Translations under genes and position numbers: made by a program
Assembly: GCA_020073015.1 (NCBI GenBank)
Contig: JAIQFZ010000005.1
Location: 24,957 to 88,956, forward strand
Direction: 5' to 3'
DNA from: Terriglobia bacterium
Lineage (GTDB): Bacteria > Acidobacteriota > Terriglobia > Terriglobales > Acidobacteriaceae
Length of the DNA stretch: 64,000 bases
The notes under the pieces: generated by a model
Database searches by the model: none
What the model was told of the DNA's origin: nothing
Seen by the model: only the letters and a program-made list of their open reading frames with translations
Part shown: positions 7,840 through 17,222 of the stretch, piece after piece
Layout of the letters: each line of letters starts with the position of its first letter
How positions within the stretch are numbered: the stretch's first letter is position 1

Positions 7840-8946
7840 TCATTTTGGCGGACGCGACAGCAGGTCGATCACCGTCTTGTTGAACTTTTCGAGGTTGAGA
7901 TCGGTTTGCACGTGAACGAACTGCTCGCCGAGCCCCGGCTGATTCCCCGGTACCCACACGAGCGTATTGCCGTAACCAGCGCCGTGGGAGATGTCGATGT
8001 CCATATACACCGACTCCTCCTTCGTGATAATGCTGGGGTCCATCCACGCGGCCGCGGCCAGTTCATCCCAAAGAAACTCTTCGTCGGCCCACTTGCCGAT
8101 GTACTGAGCGGCGGGCGTTCCGGCTTGGGCGACCTGGTCGATCATCGCATTGGTCATGTGGGTCTTCACTGAGATATCCACCGTGGTGACGGTGATCTTT
8201 TTCCAGGGCGCGCGCAGAACAATATGGACGGCCTCAGGGTCCCACCAGAAATTGAATTCGCGCCGGTTGGACTGCGCCCACGTCATCGGCACTACGGGCG
8301 CGATGCTGCCGCCCATGACGACCAACTCTCGCGCCAACTCAGAAAACTTCGGGTCGAGGCTGATGGCTTGCGCGAGGTTGGTCAGCGGGCCGCCGGCGTA
8401 GATCGTGACCTCATGAGGATACTGGTGAACCATGCGGATCATGAAGTGTGCTGCATCTTCCGTCTCCGGCTTGAGCGTGGGATTGCCTTCCGGCAAAGGA
8501 TTGGGTACCTCGAACGGCCCGCGATAAACCCCCGAGTTCCACGCGCCCGCAGGGGTAGAGCCGTTGGGCGCATGGATTTTGTGTTCGTTCCAAGCGCCCT
8601 GGTAGCTGACCTTGCCGTAGAGTGTTTCCCAGCGAGCGATCTCTGCCTTGCTGTTAATTAACGGGAAAACTGCTCCGGGATAAACCTTCACTCCCGCGTG
8701 CCCAGTAAGTTCCAGCATGCGGAGCGTATGCGCGACCTCTTCATCACGCCACTGATCGCCGCTGACGATGGTGATGCCGAGGGTTTCGATCTCCGGCGCC
8801 TGCAGGACGAGCAGCAGAGACTGCTGGTCGGTCGTGGCAGGGCCGCGAGCATCCTGATCGAGGATGACTCTGCGCCGCGACTGGGCATGGGTGAAGGTTG
8901 AGGTCGCAAGGAGAATGCAAAACAGCCAAGTAGTCGCCTGTCTCAC
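7840..8946 (-). CDS. NH1: exported nucleoside hydrolase, variant GDQW clade
   Basis: This 368-residue IU-nucleoside-hydrolase-fold protein starts with a signal peptide (MRQATTWLFCILLATSTFTHAQ) at a GTG preceded by AGGAG. The normal DTDPGxDD metal loop is replaced by DQDARGPATTDQQ, and the following GN becomes SGDQW. GGPLTNLA, REFNFWWDPEA and DPSIITK are retained, but the catalytic HDPLA block reads LWDELAAAAW. In the family, the loop Asp residues bind Ca2+ and activate water, so the chemistry or ligand may differ. It is followed by cdd, pdp and nupC. Periplasmic release of ribose from nucleosides is the simplest role, by inference. Confidence 0.85.
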   Translation of the reverse strand: MRQATTWLFCILLATSTFTHAQSRRRVILDQDARGPATTDQQSLLLVLQAPEIETLGITIVSGDQWRDEEVAHTLRMLELTGHAGVKVYPGAVFPLINSKAEIARWETLYGKVSYQGAWNEHKIHAPNGSTPAGAWNSGVYRGPFEVPNPLPEGNPTLKPETEDAAHFMIRMVHQYPHEVTIYAGGPLTNLAQAISLDPKFSELARELVVMGGSIAPVVPMTWAQSNRREFNFWWDPEAVHIVLRAPWKKITVTTVDISVKTHMTNAMIDQVAQAGTPAAQYIGKWADEEFLWDELAAAAWMDPSIITKEESVYMDIDISHGAGYGNTLVWVPGNQPGLGEQFVHVQTDLNLEKFNKTVIDLLSRPPK

Positions 8947-8981
8947 GGTTGGGAGGCTCCTGTGTGCCGCGGATTCACAAT

Positions 8982-10262
8982 CTACTGCGTTTTACCCAGC
9001 ATCTGCGTCAACCGGTCCGCTTCCTGCTTTTCTTTTGCCGCCTGTGCCGAGCGGCCAGTTGCGTTGTAAATTTCGGCCATGATCCGGTGAGGTGCAGGTT
9101 CTTGAGGCCGCAGCTTCGCAATTTCGTTGAGATATCCCAAGGAGTCCGAATACTGGCGGGCGCTCTGGGCTTTGCGGGCCAGGTTGAGGCCGGTCAGGAA
9201 AAGCAAGTCGCCGGTGGCAGCATCCTGCGAGTTGAGTTCATGGGCGTGACGGAGCGCTTGGTACGCCCGAAGATCGTCGCCGAGCTTCGAGAGAACGGCT
9301 CCGTAGAGAGCATTCAACTGGAAGAGATCGGGCCACTGCGCAAGGGCATTCGCCAGGGGTGTACGCGCTTCTTCGAACTGGTTCAGCTGAAAATATGCCA
9401 ACGCGAGGTTATATTGCATCTGCGGCGATTGGGGAGCAAGTTCGGCGGCGCGGCGCAAGGGTTTCAGCGCAGCTTCCGCGTCTCCATGTTGGCCGTAGAT
9501 GGTGCCCAGGGCAGTCAGCTTTTCCGCATTGTCAGGATCGTAGAGGTGTTCACAAAAGGCGTGTGCTTCCTCTCGCGGGCCTTGATCCAGTTTCTGTGCG
9601 CACTCCAGCCTGAGTTGGCTTTCATTGGAATCGCGCCGCCGCTGTTCGCTCGACACCTCCATCGCCTTCTTCGCTTCCTCCTCCTTCCCCTGTTTGCGGT
9701 AGACCAAGCCCAACTGGTATTGAACCCGCGCGTCGTGTGGGGTCAACTCCGTGGCCTTCTTGAACCACTTTTCGGCATTCGCGAGATCATCCTGCTTGAA
9801 ATATGCGTATCCCAGATAGTAAGCCGTGTCAGGGAAAGGAGGCGCCGCCGCGGCCTGGTTGAGATTCGCGATTGCACCTTCGAAGTTCAAGGCTTCCAGG
9901 TCGAGCCGTCCGAGGTAATACGAGATGTTGGGATGGCCTCCTGCCTCGCGCCGAACGGCCTCGAATTCGCGGCGCGCCTCCTCCGGCTTCTTCATCTCAA
10001 AGAGCGCGACTGCCAATGGGAAGCGTGCCCGCAGAACCAGCTTGGGGTCGAGCCGCAGCGCGGTCCGAAATTCGTCGGCGGCGATGTCGTAGCGGTCCTG
10101 CTTCAGCGCATCATAGCCTTTGCCGAGATGGGATTCAGCGGTGTCTTTGGAAGAAGGCTTCGCTGCCGAAGGCTTCTGGCTCGCTACCATCCCCGGTTGG
10201 GGAGCGGCCAGAGCGAGCGCGGTCATCCAGGTAATCCAATACAGAACGAGCAGACTCTTCAT
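8982..10262 (-). CDS. Exported TPR-repeat protein
   Basis: This is a protein of about 426 residues with an N-terminal hydrophobic segment (MKSLLVLYWITWMTALALA) and roughly nine tetratricopeptide repeats, such as ARVQYQLGLVYRKQGKEEEA and PQMQYNLALAYFQLNQFEEA. TPR arrays mediate protein contacts; no catalytic motif is seen. It is the first gene of the minus-strand set leading into NH1, cdd, pdp and nupC, 35 nt upstream of NH1. The start is uncertain: ATGs at 10262, 10283 and 10322 are all in frame, and 10262 best positions the signal. A TATAAT box 37 nt upstream supports the start at 10262. Confidence 0.8.
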   Translation of the reverse strand: MKSLLVLYWITWMTALALAAPQPGMVASQKPSAAKPSSKDTAESHLGKGYDALKQDRYDIAADEFRTALRLDPKLVLRARFPLAVALFEMKKPEEARREFEAVRREAGGHPNISYYLGRLDLEALNFEGAIANLNQAAAAPPFPDTAYYLGYAYFKQDDLANAEKWFKKATELTPHDARVQYQLGLVYRKQGKEEEAKKAMEVSSEQRRRDSNESQLRLECAQKLDQGPREEAHAFCEHLYDPDNAEKLTALGTIYGQHGDAEAALKPLRRAAELAPQSPQMQYNLALAYFQLNQFEEARTPLANALAQWPDLFQLNALYGAVLSKLGDDLRAYQALRHAHELNSQDAATGDLLFLTGLNLARKAQSARQYSDSLGYLNEIAKLRPQEPAPHRIMAEIYNATGRSAQAAKEKQEADRLTQMLGKTQ

Positions 10263-10298
10263 CGCTGGGCGTGGAATTCGCATCGCCGGGACCGGATC

Positions 10299-10304
10299 AT
10301 TATA
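10299..10304 (-). promoter_or_regulatory. Perfect TATAAT -10 box upstream of the TPR-NH1-cdd-pdp-nupC set
   Basis: On the minus strand TATAAT reads at 10304-10299, 37 nt upstream of the preferred start of the TPR gene. No convincing TTGACA lies 16-18 nt further up, so it may depend on an activator. It is the best promoter candidate for the five-gene nucleoside set. Confidence 0.4.
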
Positions 10305-10401
10305 GCGACCAGCACCGAACAACGGCGCGTCCGCAAACCCCGTGCAGGAATCTGAGCCTTGCGCACCCTTCGTTCCGGATGCGATAGTAAGCGCTCGACC
10401 T

Positions 10402-10815
10402 ATGGCACAAGCACTCGGTTGTGTCGCCCTGGTGGTACGCGACTACGACGAAGCCATCGCATTCTTCACCCATGCCCTGGGCTTCACGCTGTTTGAGGAC
10501 ACCGATCTGGGACAAGGCAAGCGATGGGTGCTGGTTGGCCCTACGAATTCTCGCGGCACCAGTTTGCTGCTGGCGCGCGCGGTTACTCCGGAACAAACCA
10601 GTCGCGTCGGGAATCAAACGGGAGGCCGAGTGTTTCTCTTTCTACACACCGATGATTTCTGGAGCGACTATCAGGGCATGAAAGAACGGGGCGTACGCTT
10701 CCGAGAGGCCCCGCGCGAAGAAGAATACGGAACCGTCGCGGTCTTCGAAGATTTGTATGGCAACAAGTGGGACTTACTGCAACTCAAAGGAAAGACGGGG
10801 GAGACCACGCTCTGA
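10402..10815 (+). CDS. VOC (glyoxalase/bleomycin-resistance) family protein
   Basis: This small 137-residue protein has the two beta-alpha-beta-beta-beta modules of the vicinal-oxygen-chelate fold. Evidence is the start MAQALGCVALVVRDYDEAIAF with GF.LFEDT, and the C-terminal VAVFEDLYGNKWDLLQ with a metal-ligand Glu position. The ATG at 10402 starts exactly at the fold; an upstream ATG at 10342 would add 20 unrelated residues. Members include glyoxalases, dioxygenases and resistance proteins, so no substrate can be named. It ends 17 nt before the next gene and may be cotranscribed with it. Confidence 0.82.
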   Translation: MAQALGCVALVVRDYDEAIAFFTHALGFTLFEDTDLGQGKRWVLVGPTNSRGTSLLLARAVTPEQTSRVGNQTGGRVFLFLHTDDFWSDYQGMKERGVRFREAPREEEYGTVAVFEDLYGNKWDLLQLKGKTGETTL

Positions 10816-10832
10816 ATCGGCAAGAAAAGAAG

Positions 10833-13800
10833 ATGCCCGTGTCGGTCGATGTCGAGGGTGGCGAGTCAGGCTCCATCAATCGTAGCCGTCGCGATTTTCT
10901 CATTCGATGTTGTCAGGGCGCCTCGGCAGCACTCGTTCCCGCGAAACTTCGCGGTCTTGCGTTTCCCTTCGCCAGCAACCTTGATTCCCCAAACGCACTC
11001 GGCCCGCCTGGCAGCTTTCACCTGCATCCGCGCTATCGCACTCCGCGGCCGCTCGATGCTCTGCTTCTCAAAACCAAGGCGGGGCTCGACGACTTCATTA
11101 CCGAGAAGTATGCCGATGACGTGGCAGCGATTCTCGCGACCTGGAGTGCCAGCCTGCAGCAATCCCCGCACGATGTGCAGGCCATTGCGAAAGTGCTCGC
11201 TCCGACTTTTTCAGGGACATCGTTGCATCCCGCAGAATCGCGGCAGGTGCGCCCTGGCCCGCCGATTGAAGTGCGGCAGAATGTCTATGCCCGCGACACT
11301 TCCCTTGCAAGAAACGAGTTCTTGCAGCACCTACGATCATCGCTAGACGGCTTGTCGAAGATTCTGACTGCCGAGTTTCAAGTAACAAGCATCAATGCTC
11401 CTCCAGTTTCCTCCTCACAGGCGCAACTTCCCGCTCAACTGCAAACTCGCGTCCGTTACGAATTGGTGGGTACGGGGCCAAATGTTTACCGCGAGCAGCG
11501 CGTCGGGTATTGGGACCTCGCATGGGAAATGTCTTCAGCCGGTGGGTTTCTCCTGCGTAGCTGGCAAGCGCTGGGTGAAACGCAGAGCCGCTCCACCAGC
11601 CCCGTCTATGTGGACGTTACATCCGGCGCGCTCGCTGCCAATGCATCCTATTCATCCCAGCTTCTGCGCGGAACCGACTACTGGCGTACGGTTCTCGACG
11701 GCGCATGCGGCATCGATATCTACGGCCACAACGGCGTCAGCGTGGGCGACATTGATGGCGACGGCTTCGACGATCTCTACATCTGCCAGCCCGGCGGCCT
11801 CCCCAATCGACTCTATCGAAACCGCGGCGACGGCACGTTGGAGGACGTCACCGAGTCATCGGGAGTCGGAGTCCTCGACAACACGGCCAGTGCGCTCTTT
11901 GTCGATGTCGATAACGATGGCCGGCAGGACTTAATTGTTGTACGAGCGAGTGGCCCACTGCTGTTCCTGAATGAAGGCGGAGGAAAGTTCCGGCAGAAAA
12001 ACGACGCATTTCAATTCGCCACTCCGCCGCAGGGAACGTTCACCGGCGCCGCAGTCGCCGACTATGACCGCGACAGCTGGCTCGACATCTATTTCTGTCT
12101 CTATGTCTACTACCAGGGCACGGACCAGTATAAGTATCCGTCTCCGTATTACGACGCGAACAACGGACCCCCGAATTTCCTGATGCGCAACCAGCGCGAC
12201 GGGACTTTCCGCGATGTGACTCAGGAAACGCGCCTAGACAAGAACAATACACGCTATAGCTTCTGCTGTGGATGGAGCGACTTTAATGGCGATGGCTGGC
12301 CCGACCTCTATGTGGTGAACGATTTCGGCCGGAAGAATCTTTACCGCAACAATGGCGACGGGACCTTCACCGACATCGCGGCACAGGCCCGCGTGGAAGA
12401 CATCGGCGCGGGCATGAGCGTCTGCTGCTTCGACTACGACAACGACGGCGCGCAGGATCTGTACGTCGCCAACATGTGGACGGCGGCCGGTGAACGCGTC
12501 GCGATGCAGGACGTCTTCAAGAAAGATGCGCCCAAAGAGGTCCGCCGGCTTTATTACAAGCACGCCATGGGCAATTTTCTGTTCCGAAATAGCGGCATAC
12601 ACTCCGCGGGCTTCCAGGATGCCACCAGTTCTTCCGGAGTTGGAATGGGCCGCTGGGCGTGGTCGAGCGATGCCTGGGACTTCGATCACGATGGCTTCTC
12701 CGATCTTTACATCGCCAACGGCATGGTTTCCGGCCCCTCGCGCGAAGACTTGAACAGTTTTTTCTGGCGGCAGGTAGTGGCATATTCGCCCGAAGAGGCC
12801 AAGCCGTCGCATGCTTACGAACAGGGATGGGGTGCGATCAACGAATTGATCCGCGCCGATGGCACGTGGAGCGGATACGAACGAAATGTTTTCTATGCAA
12901 ACAATAGGGATGGGACGTTTTCCGATATTTCCGGCGCGATCGGGCTGGACTTTCCTGAAGACGGCAGGTCGTTCGCCCTCGCCGACTTCGACCACGACGG
13001 CCGGCAGGAAGTATTCCTGAAAAACCGCAATGGTCCGCAGTTGCGGATCTTAAAGAATGTGATGGAAGAGTTGCCGCCCTCGATTGCGTTTCGCCTCCGC
13101 GGCACCAAGAGCAATCGGGATGCGATTGGCGCGACGGTCACGGTCGAAACTGAAATCGGCCGCCAGACGCGCATGGTGCAGGCGGGATCGGGGTTCCTTT
13201 CCCAACACAGTAAAGAAGTTTTCTTTGGATTGGGTCAAGCGAAAGGCTCGGTGCGAGCCTCCATTCGCTGGCCGAGCGGGACCGTACAGGAATTCCGCGA
13301 CCTTCCGATGAACCGCAGAGTGTGGGTTACTGAGGGTTCGGAAGAAGTTCGGATTGAGGCCTTCAGGTCCCAGACCTCGCAGTCCCGACGTGACCAAATC
13401 GCCCGAACCAAGCCACAAGACACCGAACCTCTTCCCACCGCGGCTGAGACCTGGCTGCTGGCGCCCGTGGACGCTCCGGACTTTTCTCTTCCCGATCTGG
13501 CGGGGCAGGTTCACACTCTTTCGTCACTGCGCGGAAAGCCGGCGCTGCTCAATTTCTGGACCACTCAGTCGGCGCAGTGCCTTGAGGACTTGAGCAACTT
13601 CAACCGTCTGCACGCCCGTTGGGCCGCGCAAGGCCTTCAGTTGGTCACGATTAACGTGGATGATGCCTTGGACGCTAACGGCCTTCGGGCACTGGCGCGT
13701 GACCGCCAGCTTTCATTTCGCATTCTCCGCGGATCGGATGACGTCGCCGGCATTTATGACATTCTCTACCGCCAGTTGTTCGACCGACATCGCGACCTGA

Positions 13801-14732
13801 GTCTTCCAACCTCATTTCTGATCAACGACAAGGGAGAGATCGTCAAGGTTTATCAGGGTCCGGTCAGCGCCGAGCACGTGGAGCAGGACTTCCGCCACAT
13901 TCCTCAAGACGCCGCCGAGCGACTGGCGCGTGCGCTTCCCTTCCCCGGCGTCACTGACACGGTCGAGTTTGGGCGCAACTATCTTTCTTATGGCTCGGTA
14001 TTTTTTCAGCGTGGGTATCTGGATCAGGCCGAGGCTTCGTTTCGCATTGCGCTGCGCGATGATCCGTCGAGCGCGGAGGCGTTGTACGGCATCGGAAGCG
14101 TTTGTCTGAACCAGCAGCGGAACGCTGAAGCGCGCGAGATTTTTGCACGCGCTGTCAAACTCTCTGCGACTTATCCTGACACGCTACCCAACGCCTGGAA
14201 TAACCTTGGCATTCTTTCCACGCGCGAAGGCCACATGGATGAGGCCGTCGAGTATTTTCAAAAGGCCCTGCAGTTGAGCCCCGACCACCTGATTGCCCTC
14301 GACAATCTTGGCATGGCTCACCGTCAGCTTAAGCACTGGGAAGAGGCGCGGGCGGCGTTTGAGCGCGCGCTGAAAATTAACCCCGCCGACCCGGAGGCCA
14401 ACTACGGCCTCGGGATGGTCTATGCGCAAACGGACGACACGGCGCACGCTTCAGAGTATCTCCACAATGCCCTGCGAGCGCGGCCCGGGTATCCCGAGGC
14501 CCTCAACAATCTCGGCATCCTTTACTTAAGAACGCAGCGGCGGGATGAAGCCGTGGCGAGTTTCGAAGAGTCCATTCGCGTCGCGCCCGACTTTGATCAG
14601 TCGTATCTCAACCTCGCCCGCGTGCATGTCATCGAGGGCAATCCGGAAAAAGCCCGGGCGGTGCTGCTGGAACTTCTCAAACATCATCCCGATCACGCGC
14701 AGGCGAAGACAATGCTCGAGCAATTGCCGTAG
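10833..14732 (+). CDS. Tat-exported FG-GAP/ASPIC-UnbV protein fused to a thioredoxin-like domain and TPR array
   Basis: This giant of about 1299 residues begins with a Tat-type signal (NRSRRDFLIRCC). After a roughly 230-residue unique region come repeated FG-GAP/VCBS calcium-binding blades (VGDIDGDGFDDLYIC, VDVDNDGRQDLIVV, WDFDHDGFSDLYIANG), then an ASPIC/UnbV domain near residue 750. A peroxiredoxin/TlpA-like domain follows (DFSLPDLAGQVHTLSSLRGK), and then about seven TPRs to the C terminus. The redoxin domain has WTTQSAQC where the active-site CxxC normally stands, so only the second cysteine remains. It is probably a periplasmic scaffold. ATG at 10833 follows an AGAAAAGAAG stretch. It is convergent with NH2; the function is unknown. 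Confidence 0.85.
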   Translation: MPVSVDVEGGESGSINRSRRDFLIRCCQGASAALVPAKLRGLAFPFASNLDSPNALGPPGSFHLHPRYRTPRPLDALLLKTKAGLDDFITEKYADDVAAILATWSASLQQSPHDVQAIAKVLAPTFSGTSLHPAESRQVRPGPPIEVRQNVYARDTSLARNEFLQHLRSSLDGLSKILTAEFQVTSINAPPVSSSQAQLPAQLQTRVRYELVGTGPNVYREQRVGYWDLAWEMSSAGGFLLRSWQALGETQSRSTSPVYVDVTSGALAANASYSSQLLRGTDYWRTVLDGACGIDIYGHNGVSVGDIDGDGFDDLYICQPGGLPNRLYRNRGDGTLEDVTESSGVGVLDNTASALFVDVDNDGRQDLIVVRASGPLLFLNEGGGKFRQKNDAFQFATPPQGTFTGAAVADYDRDSWLDIYFCLYVYYQGTDQYKYPSPYYDANNGPPNFLMRNQRDGTFRDVTQETRLDKNNTRYSFCCGWSDFNGDGWPDLYVVNDFGRKNLYRNNGDGTFTDIAAQARVEDIGAGMSVCCFDYDNDGAQDLYVANMWTAAGERVAMQDVFKKDAPKEVRRLYYKHAMGNFLFRNSGIHSAGFQDATSSSGVGMGRWAWSSDAWDFDHDGFSDLYIANGMVSGPSREDLNSFFWRQVVAYSPEEAKPSHAYEQGWGAINELIRADGTWSGYERNVFYANNRDGTFSDISGAIGLDFPEDGRSFALADFDHDGRQEVFLKNRNGPQLRILKNVMEELPPSIAFRLRGTKSNRDAIGATVTVETEIGRQTRMVQAGSGFLSQHSKEVFFGLGQAKGSVRASIRWPSGTVQEFRDLPMNRRVWVTEGSEEVRIEAFRSQTSQSRRDQIARTKPQDTEPLPTAAETWLLAPVDAPDFSLPDLAGQVHTLSSLRGKPALLNFWTTQSAQCLEDLSNFNRLHARWAAQGLQLVTINVDDALDANGLRALARDRQLSFRILRGSDDVAGIYDILYRQLFDRHRDLSLPTSFLINDKGEIVKVYQGPVSAEHVEQDFRHIPQDAAERLARALPFPGVTDTVEFGRNYLSYGSVFFQRGYLDQAEASFRIALRDDPSSAEALYGIGSVCLNQQRNAEAREIFARAVKLSATYPDTLPNAWNNLGILSTREGHMDEAVEYFQKALQLSPDHLIALDNLGMAHRQLKHWEEARAAFERALKINPADPEANYGLGMVYAQTDDTAHASEYLHNALRARPGYPEALNNLGILYLRTQRRDEAVASFEESIRVAPDFDQSYLNLARVHVIEGNPEKARAVLLELLKHHPDHAQAKTMLEQLP

Positions 14733-14751
14733 CAGGCAGCATAAGGACCTC

Positions 14752-15831
14752 TTACTTTTTCGGCGTAGGCCCTATCAGCAACTCCACTAACATCGTGTAG
14801 AACTTCTCCGTGTCCAGGTCGACTTGAATCTCGACCGGCTGGACGTCGCGCTTCGGCTTGTCGCGATCGCTCCAAGTCAACGTGTCTCCGTAGCCGGCTC
14901 CGCGGTCAAGATTCACATCCATATAGCGCGTCTCTTTCTTGGTGATCAGGCTGGGATCAAGCCAAGCCGCCGACGTCAGTTCGTCCCAGAGATAGTTGTA
15001 TTCGCCGCGCAGCCGTGCATACTTGCCGATGTACCGCGCTACGGGGGAGTCCGCCGCCTTGATGCGGTTGATCAGTTCGTTGGTCATCCTCGTCTTCACT
15101 GAAATATCCACCGTGGTGCAGACCATTTTCTTCCATGGCGCGCGCAGCACGATGTGCGCCGCCTCCGGATCGAACCAGAGATTGAATTCGTGGCGCGGAG
15201 CGTTGGCGAACTCCGGGTCGTCGGTGCGGGGATTCAGGCTGGCCCCCATGAACACCAGTTCCTTGGCCAGCGCGGCAAACTCCGGATCGATGGAAATGGC
15301 CACGGCCAGATTCGTCATCGGCCCACCCTCGTAGATCGTCACCTGGTGCGGATATTTGTGCACCATGCGCACCAGAAAATGCGCGGCATCTTCCTCGGAC
15401 GGCTTGGTCGTCGGCTTTCCCTCCGGCATCTCACCCAGTTGGTCGGGAGCGTGATAAGAACGAGGAGTCCACGCCCCCAGCCATGCCACCGAGCCAAAGC
15501 GTTGCTCCCACTGCTCGGTTCCCTGCTTCGTTCTCACCAAGGGATACTCGGCACCCGGCACCACGGGGATGTCGGTGCGCCCAACAAGTTCGAGCATTCG
15601 CAGCGTGTGGGCAACTTCTTCCGTAAGCCACTGATCGCCGGTCACCACGGTGATGCCCAGGACTTCCGTTTGCGGCGATTGAATCAGCAAGAGGATCGCC
15701 TGCTGGTCTGTTCCAGCTGGACCAGCCGCGTCCTGATCGATGATGATCTTGTGTTTGTCCTGGCACCAGGAAGTGAGGGTTGTCGTCAGCAAGATTGCTG
15801 CAATCCATAACCGGGCTCGGCCCAATTGCAT
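14752..15831 (-). CDS. NH2: exported nucleoside hydrolase, variant GDQW clade
   Basis: The 359-residue protein has a signal peptide (LWIAAILLTTTLTSWCQ) and the variant metal loop IIDQDAAGPAGTDQQ followed by VVTGDQW. Conserved hydrolase-fold blocks are GGPMTNLAVA, HEFNLWFDPEAAHIV and TTVDISVKTRMT; the catalytic His-Asp block reads LWDELTSAAWLDPS. It keeps the last loop Asp (TD) but, like its clade mates, lacks the second Asp of the DD pair. It is close to NH1 and NH4, indicating recent duplication. It sits tail to tail with the FG-GAP giant and 41 nt downstream of NH3. Function as a periplasmic ribohydrolase is inference. Confidence 0.85.
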   Translation of the reverse strand: MQLGRARLWIAAILLTTTLTSWCQDKHKIIIDQDAAGPAGTDQQAILLLIQSPQTEVLGITVVTGDQWLTEEVAHTLRMLELVGRTDIPVVPGAEYPLVRTKQGTEQWEQRFGSVAWLGAWTPRSYHAPDQLGEMPEGKPTTKPSEEDAAHFLVRMVHKYPHQVTIYEGGPMTNLAVAISIDPEFAALAKELVFMGASLNPRTDDPEFANAPRHEFNLWFDPEAAHIVLRAPWKKMVCTTVDISVKTRMTNELINRIKAADSPVARYIGKYARLRGEYNYLWDELTSAAWLDPSLITKKETRYMDVNLDRGAGYGDTLTWSDRDKPKRDVQPVEIQVDLDTEKFYTMLVELLIGPTPKK

Positions 15832-15872
15832 TTCTTCACCTCTTGAACATTCTCTCAGTCTCGAGCTTCAGC

Positions 15873-17057
15873 CTACCGCTTCCCCGACAAGCGCCCGATG
15901 AGCAGATCAAAGAACTTCGGCGAATCCACGTCCACCGCGACCTTGGTATTCGGCACATACTTGCGGCGCAACACCGGAGACCACCGCGTAGTCGCCAGGG
16001 TCGGAGCCGATCCCCGAACCAGCACATTCATGGCCGCCGCATCCTTCTCCATTCCCGGCCGGCGCCGCAGATCACCTGCAATGGGGCTGTAGCCCAACGT
16101 GGCGCCTGCAGTCAGTTCGCCGGTCGTCTCCACATCGACGTAGTAGTCCTGCAACGTGAGAATCGACGGGTCCAGAAATCCTGCGACGGCCAGAGAGTCA
16201 TGCATGTTCGGCCCCACCAGATAACCGCCCTCACGATTGTGGTTGATGGCGTTTCGGCCGATTTTCGCGGCTGCCTGACTCACGGGATTCTGTGCGGCTT
16301 CGAGCACCCGCACATGTTCGTCCGTCAAAGAAGTCTTGCGCGTAACATCGAGACCGACCATGGTAATCGGGATGCCCGATTGGAAAACAATCCGCGCGGC
16401 TTCCGGATCCACATAAACATTAAACTCAGCGGCGGGGGTGATGTTGCCGCCGGACAGCGATCCGCCCATCATGACCAAGCCACGTACCATGCCCACAAGT
16501 TCCGCATCCGAGTTCAGCGCGGTCGCGATGTTCGTCAGCGGGCCGATCGTGATCAGCGTCACCTCGCCGGGATACTTTCGGACAATCTGCCGGATAAGTT
16601 CCGGAGCGGGAGTCGCAACCGGTTTCGTCGTGGGCTCGGGAAAGACGGCTCCTCCCAGTCCATTTTCGCCGTGCGCATAGGCGGCCGTCACCAGACGGCG
16701 CATCAGGGGGGCCTTCGCGCCCGCGGCAACCGGAATGTCCGTGCGTCCGGCGATCTCCACCATGCGCAGGGCATTGGGAAGCGTCAGTTCCAGCGGAACG
16801 TTGCCCGCCACTGGCGTGATGGCCTCGATCTTCAACTCCGGCGACCGCATCGCCAAGAGTAACGCCAGCGCGTCGTCCACACCCGGGTCGGTGTCAATGA
16901 TGACGCGGAAGGGAGCGGTCCCGCGATTTGCCGGCTGCTCGGCAAATGTCGTCGCAGCAGCTGCGTCGGGCACCAACCCGCTGACTATCACGGCCGCCGC
17001 CGAGGACGTCACGAAAGCACGTCGCGTCATTTCAGTTTTCAATCTCGTCGATTCCAT
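15873..17057 (-). CDS. NH3: Tat-exported canonical nucleoside hydrolase
   Basis: This 394-residue protein has the canonical loop IIDTDPGVDDALALL with AGNV, then IGPLTNIATA, AEFNVYVDPEAARIV and NMHDSLAVAGFLDPS, so Ca2+ ligands and the catalytic His are all present. It should hydrolyse ribonucleosides to base and ribose. Export is by a twin-arginine signal (MTRRAFVTSSAAAVIVSGLV). The ATG at 17057 is chosen because AAAGGAG lies 8 nt upstream; a second ATG at 17030 begins the Tat motif itself. It is upstream of NH2 and divergent from a TPR gene. It is the most classical of the exported copies. Confidence 0.92.
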   Translation of the reverse strand: MESTRLKTEMTRRAFVTSSAAAVIVSGLVPDAAAATTFAEQPANRGTAPFRVIIDTDPGVDDALALLLAMRSPELKIEAITPVAGNVPLELTLPNALRMVEIAGRTDIPVAAGAKAPLMRRLVTAAYAHGENGLGGAVFPEPTTKPVATPAPELIRQIVRKYPGEVTLITIGPLTNIATALNSDAELVGMVRGLVMMGGSLSGGNITPAAEFNVYVDPEAARIVFQSGIPITMVGLDVTRKTSLTDEHVRVLEAAQNPVSQAAAKIGRNAINHNREGGYLVGPNMHDSLAVAGFLDPSILTLQDYYVDVETTGELTAGATLGYSPIAGDLRRRPGMEKDAAAMNVLVRGSAPTLATTRWSPVLRRKYVPNTKVAVDVDSPKFFDLLIGRLSGKR

Positions 17058-17222
17058 CTCGGCTTCTCCTTTAACTATGATTGCGCCCGCTAATTCATTC
17101 GCGAAAGCGTGCTATTGTAATTCCTTCCACGAGAGCTCTACCACGCATTGTTCACCAGACCATTGCCAATCACGCCTACAGAACGGCACGCACGAACCAA
17201 GGCACCGCGGGCTCGGTCGCGC

